The translations under genes were made by a program, and so were the position numbers. From Saccharopolyspora gloriosae (lineage in GTDB: Bacteria > Actinomycetota > Actinomycetes > Mycobacteriales > Pseudonocardiaceae): 64,000 nucleotides of DNA. This document shows, piece by piece, positions 59,118 through 64,000 of the stretch. Each line of letters begins with the position of its first letter. Position 1 is the first letter of the stretch. The notes below the pieces were generated by a model. The model saw only the letters and a list, made by a program, of their open reading frames with translations, did not search any database and was not told the DNA's origin. The stretch spans positions 2,667,501 through 2,731,500 of the forward strand of contig NZ_JACHIV010000001.1 in the NCBI RefSeq assembly GCF_014203325.1, read 5' to 3'.

Positions 59118-59450
59118 CTACTCCTGCTCCTCGACCGCCCGGACCGACGCGGCGATGCTCTCGTGCAGGTCCGCGCAGCTCTCCACGTGGGCGGTGCTGC
59201 CGTCGCGGGCGCGCGCCGCCAGCTCGGGGCACTGCCGGGCCGCCGCCCCCGTCCACTGGATGCTGGTGTGCGACGGGCTGTTCTTCTTCGCCAGCACGCA
59301 CGCGCCGCACCGGGTGCACTCGACCGGGCGCAGGCCCCCTTCGAGCTGTTCTCGGCGGTCCTCGGCGGTGCGCTCCCGCAGCCGCGCCCGCATCCGCGGA
59401 TCGTCGGCGAACGAGGGCGCCTTGGCCCAGCCGCCGCCCGCCGTGCTCAC
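59118..59450 (-). CDS. Small Cys-containing protein of the steroid operon
   Basis: 110 residues from GTG 59450, overlapping the kshA stop (GTGA) and ending ten bases before kshB. Content: charged N-terminus ADDPRMRARLRERTAEDRREQL, VECTRCGACVLAKKNSPSH near 50, then ARQCPELAARA and VESCADLHESIAASV. A CxxCxxC group plus two later cysteines suggests a metal site, either a zinc knuckle or a ferredoxin-like cluster. A small unknown protein also follows kshA in M. tuberculosis (Rv3527); equivalence is a guess. Its place between KshA and KshB suggests an accessory role in electron transfer or assembly. Confidence 0.7.
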   Translation of the reverse strand: MSTAGGGWAKAPSFADDPRMRARLRERTAEDRREQLEGGLRPVECTRCGACVLAKKNSPSHTSIQWTGAAARQCPELAARARDGSTAHVESCADLHESIAASVRAVEEQE

Positions 59451-60598
59451 CGCCCGTCCGCTCGGCGCGCGAGGTTGTCGGCGACCTCCTGCTCCCACGC
59501 GACGTTCGCGCGGGTGGTGTCCACCTCGAACTCGAACCGCCCGGCCATGTCCTCGGTGACGTCGGCGGCGTCGACGTAGAACTGCTCGTACCAGCGCCGC
59601 AGCTGGTACACCGGCCCGTCCTCCTCGCACAGCAGCGGATTGTCGATGCGGGTCTTGTTCCGCCAGATCTCCACGTCCTGCAGGAAGCCGACGCTGGTGT
59701 TCTTGGCGATCTTGCCCGCCATCTTGTCCGCCTGCTCGTCGGTGAGGCCGGGCAGCTTCTTCGCCAGCACGCCCCACTGCAGGACGAACGAGTTCTCCGT
59801 GACCGGGTAGTGGCAGTTGATCAGGATGGTCTCGATGGTCATGCCCTTGTGCTCGTTCCACAGCCTGTCGATCATGTACGACGGCCCGTAGTACGACGCC
59901 TCCGAGCGGCCGAAGTTCTCCTCGCCCGCGTAGTTCGACTGCGAGCCGCCGACGTCCGGGCGCCCCTTGGTGTTGAGGTACTGGGTGGCGATGTGGCCTT
60001 CGAAGACGTTCTTGAAGTACGTCGGGAACGCGTAGTGCACGTAGAAGAAGTGCGCCATGTCGACGACGTTGTCGATGATCTCCCGGCAGTTCGACCCCTC
60101 GATCAGCTCCGAGTCCCAGGTCCAGTTGCTCCACTCCGGGGAGTGCGCCTCGGGCAGTTCCGGCACCACGATGTCCGGCGGTGGCGGGTTGCCCTCCGGG
60201 TCGTTCCACACGAACAGCTGCTTGTTGCGCTCCAGGCAGATCCACGCCTTGGTGCGCGCCCGCAGCGGAATCCGCTTGGCGTAGGGGATTCCGACGCAGC
60301 GGCCCTCGCCGGACCAGCGCCAGTCGTGGAACGGGCAGGCCACCGCGTCGCCCTTGACGGTGCCCTGGCTGAGGTCGCCGCCCATGTGCCTGCAGTAACC
60401 GTCCAGCACGTGCAGCTCGCCGTCGCCGGACTGGAAGACGACGAGCTTCGTGCCGAACGCCTCGACGGCGTGCGGTGATCCGTCCTTGAACGTCTCGGCG
60501 AGCCCCAGGCAGTGCCAGCCGCGGGCGAACCTGGTCGGCGGGGTTCCGACGTCGATGGTGCGCACTTCGCTGTCGCCGTTGTTCGACGCCTGCGTCAT
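59447..60598 (-). CDS. kshA: KshA, Rieske oxygenase of 3-ketosteroid 9-alpha-hydroxylase
   Basis: 383 residues. Rieske centre YCRHMGGDLSQG and CPFHDWRW (Cys-x-His, Cys-xx-His). Mononuclear iron site NVVDMAHFFYVHYAFPTYFKNVFEG with the two His and a later Asp. TRFARGWHCLGLAETFKDG opens the protein as in known KshA. It hydroxylates C9 of 4-androstene-3,17-dione-type steroids; with KstD this opens ring B. ATG 60598 overlaps the kstD stop (ATGA), with GAGGAG before it. Very well supported by neighbours kstD and kshB. Confidence 0.93.
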   Translation of the reverse strand: MTQASNNGDSEVRTIDVGTPPTRFARGWHCLGLAETFKDGSPHAVEAFGTKLVVFQSGDGELHVLDGYCRHMGGDLSQGTVKGDAVACPFHDWRWSGEGRCVGIPYAKRIPLRARTKAWICLERNKQLFVWNDPEGNPPPPDIVVPELPEAHSPEWSNWTWDSELIEGSNCREIIDNVVDMAHFFYVHYAFPTYFKNVFEGHIATQYLNTKGRPDVGGSQSNYAGEENFGRSEASYYGPSYMIDRLWNEHKGMTIETILINCHYPVTENSFVLQWGVLAKKLPGLTDEQADKMAGKIAKNTSVGFLQDVEIWRNKTRIDNPLLCEEDGPVYQLRRWYEQFYVDAADVTEDMAGRFEFEVDTTRANVAWEQEVADNLARRADGR

Positions 60599-62340
60599 CG
60601 CTGTCTCCTCCGTCCGCCCCTGCCGGGGCTCGAAGCGTGGTCCGTCTCGGCTCGGCCGGTCGCGTCCGCCATGTGCAGCGCGGCCAGGTATCCGAAGGTC
60701 ATGGCCGGTCCGAGGGTCGCGCCCGGTCCGGCGTAGGTGCGGCCCATGACGGCCGCGCTGGAGTTGCCCGCCGCGTACAGGCCGGGGATCGGGTCGCCGT
60801 CCTCGCGCAGCACGCGGGCGTGCACGTCGATGCGCAGCCCGCCCTTGGTGCCGAGGTCCCCCGGCACGATCTTCACCGCGTAGAAGGGTGCGGCGGCCAG
60901 CGTCGCCAGGCACGGGTTGGGGCGGTTGAACGGGTCGCCGTAGTAGCGGTCGTAGGCGCTGCGCCCGCGCTGGAAGTCGGTGTCCTCGCCGCCGCGCGCG
61001 TGCTCGTTGAACCGGTCGACGGTGCCGCGCAGCCGATCGCGCGGTACGCCGATCTTGTCCGCGAGCTCCTCCACGGTGCTCGCGCGCTGGATCACGCCGG
61101 CCGCGTACCAGCGCTTCGGGAACGGCTGGCGCGGTCCCAGGCCCGCGAACACGTAGCGGTCGCGGTAGCGCTGGTCGGCGATCAGCCAGGTCGGGAGGTT
61201 GCGCGCGGGCCCGTCGCCCGGCCCGTACATCGCGTGCACCGCGTCCACGTACGGAGCTGCCTCGTTGACGAACCGGCGGCCATCGCCGTTGACCATGATG
61301 CAGCCCGGCAGCGTGCGCTCGGCGAGGCAGAACCACGGGCCGCCGGTCAGCGGGATGGACGGGCCCCACCAGGCGTCGTCCATCAGGTCCACCGCGGCGC
61401 CGAGTTCCTGGCCTGCGCGGATGCCGTCGCCGATGTTGGCCGCCGCGCCGACGGTCCACGCCGTGCCGATCGGTTCCCGCTGGTGCTGCTTGCGCATCAC
61501 CTCGTTGCGCTCGAACCCGCCCGCGGCGAGCACGACGCCGCGCCGGGCGTGCAGCTCGACGCGTTGCCCGTCGCGGCGCACGACGACTCCGGTGACGCGT
61601 CCCGCGTCGTCCCGGACCAGGTCGAGCAGTTCGGTGCCGAGCCACAGCGGCACCCTGAGGTCGCGCAGCCCGGCCCGCAGCCCTGCCGCGAGCGCCTGGC
61701 CCCGCACCAGCAGCCGCTTGCGCAGCAGGTTGGCGAGCATCCAGCGCGCACCGACCCGCACGGCGCGCAGCGCACCGCGGGGGTGGCGGGCGACGAGGTT
61801 GAGCCAGCGGAAATCGGCCTGGGTGACGGCGAAGTTGCGCGGGGACTTGGTGAAGTCCGGTTCGAGGTGGGCGAGTTCGTCGCCGAGCAGGTGCCCGTCG
61901 AGCGGCTTCGGCTCGATGGAACGCCCGCCGGGGCGTCCGCCGGGCGCTTCGGGGTAGTAGTCGGAGTAGCCCGGCACCCACCGCATCCGCAGCGGGGTGG
62001 CGTCGAGCACGGTCGAGAGCATCGCGGGGCCGTGGGCGAGGAAGGCGCGCCGCAGCTCGGCGGGCGCGGTGTCGCCGACGATGTGGTCGAGGTAGGCGTC
62101 GGCGGCCTCGGCGGTGTCCGGGAGTCCCCGGCGCGCGAGCACCTCGTTGTTCGGCACCCACACGCCGCCGCCGGAGCGGGCCGTGGAGCCGCCGAAGCGG
62201 TCGGCCTTCTCCACCACCACGACGTGCAGGCCCGCCCGCGCGGCGGTGATCGCCGCGGTCATCCCCGCGGCTCCGCTGCCCACCACGACGACGTCGACCT
62301 GGGAGCCCGCCGGGTCCGGTGCCGGGACGGATGCGCTCAT
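60595..62340 (-). CDS. kstD: KstD, 3-ketosteroid delta-1-dehydrogenase
   Basis: 581 residues. FAD site VDVVVVGSGAAGMTAAITAARAG and VVEKADRFGGSTARSGGGVWVPNN at the N-terminus. The C-terminal block AAGNSSAAVMGRTYAGPGATLGPAMTFGYLAALH is almost the same as in known KstD enzymes, including the tyrosine and glycine of the active site. It introduces the C1-C2 double bond with FAD. Head of the operon kstD-kshA-(Cys protein)-kshB-hydratase. A perfect KstR box lies 24 bases upstream of the start. Confidence 0.94.
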   Translation of the reverse strand: MSASVPAPDPAGSQVDVVVVGSGAAGMTAAITAARAGLHVVVVEKADRFGGSTARSGGGVWVPNNEVLARRGLPDTAEAADAYLDHIVGDTAPAELRRAFLAHGPAMLSTVLDATPLRMRWVPGYSDYYPEAPGGRPGGRSIEPKPLDGHLLGDELAHLEPDFTKSPRNFAVTQADFRWLNLVARHPRGALRAVRVGARWMLANLLRKRLLVRGQALAAGLRAGLRDLRVPLWLGTELLDLVRDDAGRVTGVVVRRDGQRVELHARRGVVLAAGGFERNEVMRKQHQREPIGTAWTVGAAANIGDGIRAGQELGAAVDLMDDAWWGPSIPLTGGPWFCLAERTLPGCIMVNGDGRRFVNEAAPYVDAVHAMYGPGDGPARNLPTWLIADQRYRDRYVFAGLGPRQPFPKRWYAAGVIQRASTVEELADKIGVPRDRLRGTVDRFNEHARGGEDTDFQRGRSAYDRYYGDPFNRPNPCLATLAAAPFYAVKIVPGDLGTKGGLRIDVHARVLREDGDPIPGLYAAGNSSAAVMGRTYAGPGATLGPAMTFGYLAALHMADATGRAETDHASSPGRGGRRRQR

Positions 62341-62363
62341 GTCACCTCCATCGCTCTCAATAC

Positions 62364-62377
62364 TGAAACAGGTTATA
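62364..62377. promoter_or_regulatory. KstR-type operator between the two divergent flavoprotein genes
   Basis: TGAAACAGGTTATA fits TnnAACnnGTTnnA, the KstR motif of the actinobacterial sterol regulon, at every fixed position. It lies in the 128-base gap between kstD (minus) and the second flavoprotein gene (plus), in a locally AT-rich stretch, so one repressor could control both directions. Confidence 0.75.
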
Positions 62378-62468
62378 GTTTTATCCGCAGTGGCGCTACG
62401 GTGATGACCGGAAACATGGACTCGGGTCGGAGATCTCGATGGAGAACCGGTTTCAATCGGAGGACGTC

Positions 62469-64000
62469 GTGACGGAGGAGCTGTGGGCGGACGTGGTGGT
62501 CGTGGGCTTCGGCGTCGCGGGCGCGTGCGCCGCTATCGAAGCCGCCCGCGGCGGAGCCGAGGTCGTACTGCTGGACCGGTTCTCCGGAGGCGGCGCGAGC
62601 AGGCTCTCCGGCGGAGTCGTCTACGCGGGCGGCGGCACCCGCCTGCAGCGCGAAGCGGGCGTCGCCGACACGGTCGAGGACATGTACGAGTACCTGCGGC
62701 TGGAGACCGGCGACGCCGTGTCGGAGGGCACCCTGCGGCGGTTCTGCGAGCAGAGCCCCGAGATGATCACCTGGCTGGAGGAGTGCGGCGTGCCCTTCGG
62801 CAGCGGCCTGGCCCCCTACAAGACGTCCTACCCGAGCAACCGCCACTACCTCTACTACTCGGGCAGCGAGGCCTCCGGCGGATTCCGCGACGTCGCCCGC
62901 CCCGCGCCGCGCGGACACCGCGCCTACGGGCGCGGGACCTCCGGCAAGGTCCTGTTCGCCGCGCTTGCCGCCGCGGTGCGCGCCGCCGGCGTGCGGATCG
63001 TCGACCAGACCCGGTGCACCGACCTGATCACCGACCCCACCGGCCGAGTCCGCGGAGTGCAGTGCGAGTCGCTGACCACCGCCTCCCGCCGAGCGCGGCG
63101 CACGCACCGGGCGGCGGCGAAGTTCGCCGCGAAACCCGGCCTCTACGTGCCCGCGCTGGGCAAGCGCCTGCACGCGGTGGCCGAGCGGGTGGAGCGGCGC
63201 CACGCGCGCCCGCTGCGCGTGCGGGCCAGGCGCGGTGTCGTGCTCGCCGCGGGCGGCTTCGTCGCGAACCGGGAGATGCTGCGCCGCCACGCCCCGCTGT
63301 ACCGGGGCGGGCTGCCGCTGGGCACGCGCGGCGACGACGGCAGCGGCATCCGGCTCGGCACCGCGGCGGGCGGCGCGACGGACAAGATGGAGAAGGTCTC
63401 GGCGTGGCGGTTCATCACCCCGCCCAGCCCGTTCCTCGGCGCGGTCCTCGTCGACGAGCACGGCGACCGGGTCTGCGACGAATCCCGCTACGGCGCCGCG
63501 CTCGGCGACGCGCTGATCAACCACCACGGCGGTCGCGGCTGGCTGCTGATCGACGCCGAGCTGCGGCGGGAGGCGCTGCGCCGGTTGCGCGAGCAGACCG
63601 TGTGGTTCCAGCTGATGCAGGCGCTGCACCTGCTGGGCGGGCGGTCGGTGAGCGCGCCGACCCTCGCCGAGGTGGCGGTGCGCGCGGGCATCGACCCGGT
63701 GCGCTTGCGCAAGACCGCGGAGGCGCACGACGGCGCGGCGGACGGCGAAGACCCCGCGGGCAAACCGGCGGAGTTCGTGCGGCGGCTGCGCACCCCGCCG
63801 TTCACGCTGCTCGACATCTCCATCCGGCCCAGCGTCGCCTACCCGTGCCCGATGCTGACCCTCGGCGGGCTGGTCACCGACGAGACGACCGGCGCGGTGC
63901 TCGACGACGACCGCGCCCCGATCCCCGGCCTCTACGCGGCGGGCCGCACTGCCGCGGGCTTGTGCTCGAACTCCTACGTCAGCGGCCTCTCGCTCGCCGA
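62469..64000 (+). CDS. FAD-binding dehydrogenase, delta-4-(5-alpha)-KstD-like (3' end outside window)
   Basis: The frame is open to the window end (510 codons seen). GTG 62469 has GGAGG five bases before it; ATG 62439 in frame is an alternative. N-terminus: DVVVVGFGVAGACAAIEAARGGAEVVLLDRFSGGGASRLSGGVVYAGGGT. Later: KTSYPSNRHYLYYSGSE, APRGHRAYGRGTSG, AAGGFVANREMLRRHAPLY, YPCPMLTLGGLVTDE and GLYAAGRTAAGLCSNSYVSGLSLA. This is the fumarate-reductase/KstD superfamily, and the SGGVVYAGGGT block resembles the delta-4-(5-alpha) type. It shares the KstR box with kstD. Substrate specificity is inferred. Confidence 0.8.
   Translation, partial: MTEELWADVVVVGFGVAGACAAIEAARGGAEVVLLDRFSGGGASRLSGGVVYAGGGTRLQREAGVADTVEDMYEYLRLETGDAVSEGTLRRFCEQSPEMITWLEECGVPFGSGLAPYKTSYPSNRHYLYYSGSEASGGFRDVARPAPRGHRAYGRGTSGKVLFAALAAAVRAAGVRIVDQTRCTDLITDPTGRVRGVQCESLTTASRRARRTHRAAAKFAAKPGLYVPALGKRLHAVAERVERRHARPLRVRARRGVVLAAGGFVANREMLRRHAPLYRGGLPLGTRGDDGSGIRLGTAAGGATDKMEKVSAWRFITPPSPFLGAVLVDEHGDRVCDESRYGAALGDALINHHGGRGWLLIDAELRREALRRLREQTVWFQLMQALHLLGGRSVSAPTLAEVAVRAGIDPVRLRKTAEAHDGAADGEDPAGKPAEFVRRLRTPPFTLLDISIRPSVAYPCPMLTLGGLVTDETTGAVLDDDRAPIPGLYAAGRTAAGLCSNSYVSGLSLA

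Noticed and set aside
1-64000. Mobile elements, CRISPR arrays, tRNA or rRNA genes
   Set aside because: No transposase, integrase, regular direct-repeat array or recognisable RNA gene was seen. The 47-bp palindromes are too irregularly spaced to be an array.

Overview
The window is very GC-rich DNA with dense genes, many GTG starts and chains of ATGA/TGATG stop-start overlaps. It carries an Emb-type arabinosyltransferase, a complete mce operon, an acyl-CoA carboxylase with an epsilon subunit, a DUF397 protein and steroid catabolism genes. Together these point to a mycolata-related actinomycete with an arabinogalactan wall, most likely Pseudonocardiaceae (Saccharopolyspora- or Amycolatopsis-like). 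The genus is an inference. I saw no tRNA, rRNA, CRISPR array, transposase, integrase or phage module.

Layout. 1-4.2 kb: end of an SsuB/TauB-like ABC ATPase, a BisC/TorA-type molybdoenzyme and a DszC/SfnB-like flavoprotein, probably a sulfur-scavenging set. 4.3-7.6 kb: Emb arabinosyltransferase. 7.8-12.6 kb: GH25 muramidase, SDR, a YqeB-like/TetR pair, a small exported protein and an FHA protein. 12.7-24.2 kb: TetR repressor divergent from yrbEA-yrbEB-mceABCDEF-mam, then fadD. 24.3-29.2 kb: MpaB-type oxygenase, a probable exported zinc metallopeptidase with an LQRxxGNAA leader, an enoyl-CoA hydratase-like protein and a double-TetR protein. 29.4-33.4 kb: accD-accE-accA. 33.5-37.6 kb: Cys-rich small protein, Acg-like nitroreductase with a DosR-like box, VIT1/CCC1 transporter, TetR and a 2H phosphoesterase. 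37.6-40.8 kb: MarR / WrbA / ring-cleaving dioxygenase / hydrolase, resembling a MhqR quinone-stress regulon. 40.9-46.7 kb: membrane-anchored unknowns, one with a RHIM/BASS-like VQVG motif, an Scr1-type regulator remnant with an intact DUF397 gene, and an Hsp70 ATPase fused through a membrane helix to an ExoP_C-like domain. 47-50.7 kb: MFS exporter and an arsenic locus (arsI / arsR-acr3-arsC). 50.7-54 kb: GntR-controlled ABC transporter with two ATPases. 54-55.7 kb: secreted GH76 mannanase. 56-64 kb: steroid cluster (HsaA-like oxygenase, Hsd4B-type hydratase, KshB, a Cys protein, KshA, KstD and a second KstD-like flavoprotein cut by the window end), with a perfect KstR-type box between the two divergent flavoprotein genes.

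Genes that may work together. Mce/YrbE plus FadD could import and activate lipids or sterols. KstD, KshA and KshB open sterol rings, the Hsd4B-like hydratase and FadD fit side-chain beta-oxidation, and the carboxylase would handle the propionyl-CoA released. No KstR box was found at mce, which instead has its own TetR and a 24-bp palindromic operator.

The most unusual signals are seven copies of a 47-bp intergenic palindrome (plus one degenerate copy), the RHIM/BASS-like membrane protein, the Hsp70-TM-ExoP_C-like fusion with its unknown divergent partner, and the probable contractile-injection-system metallopeptidase cargo.
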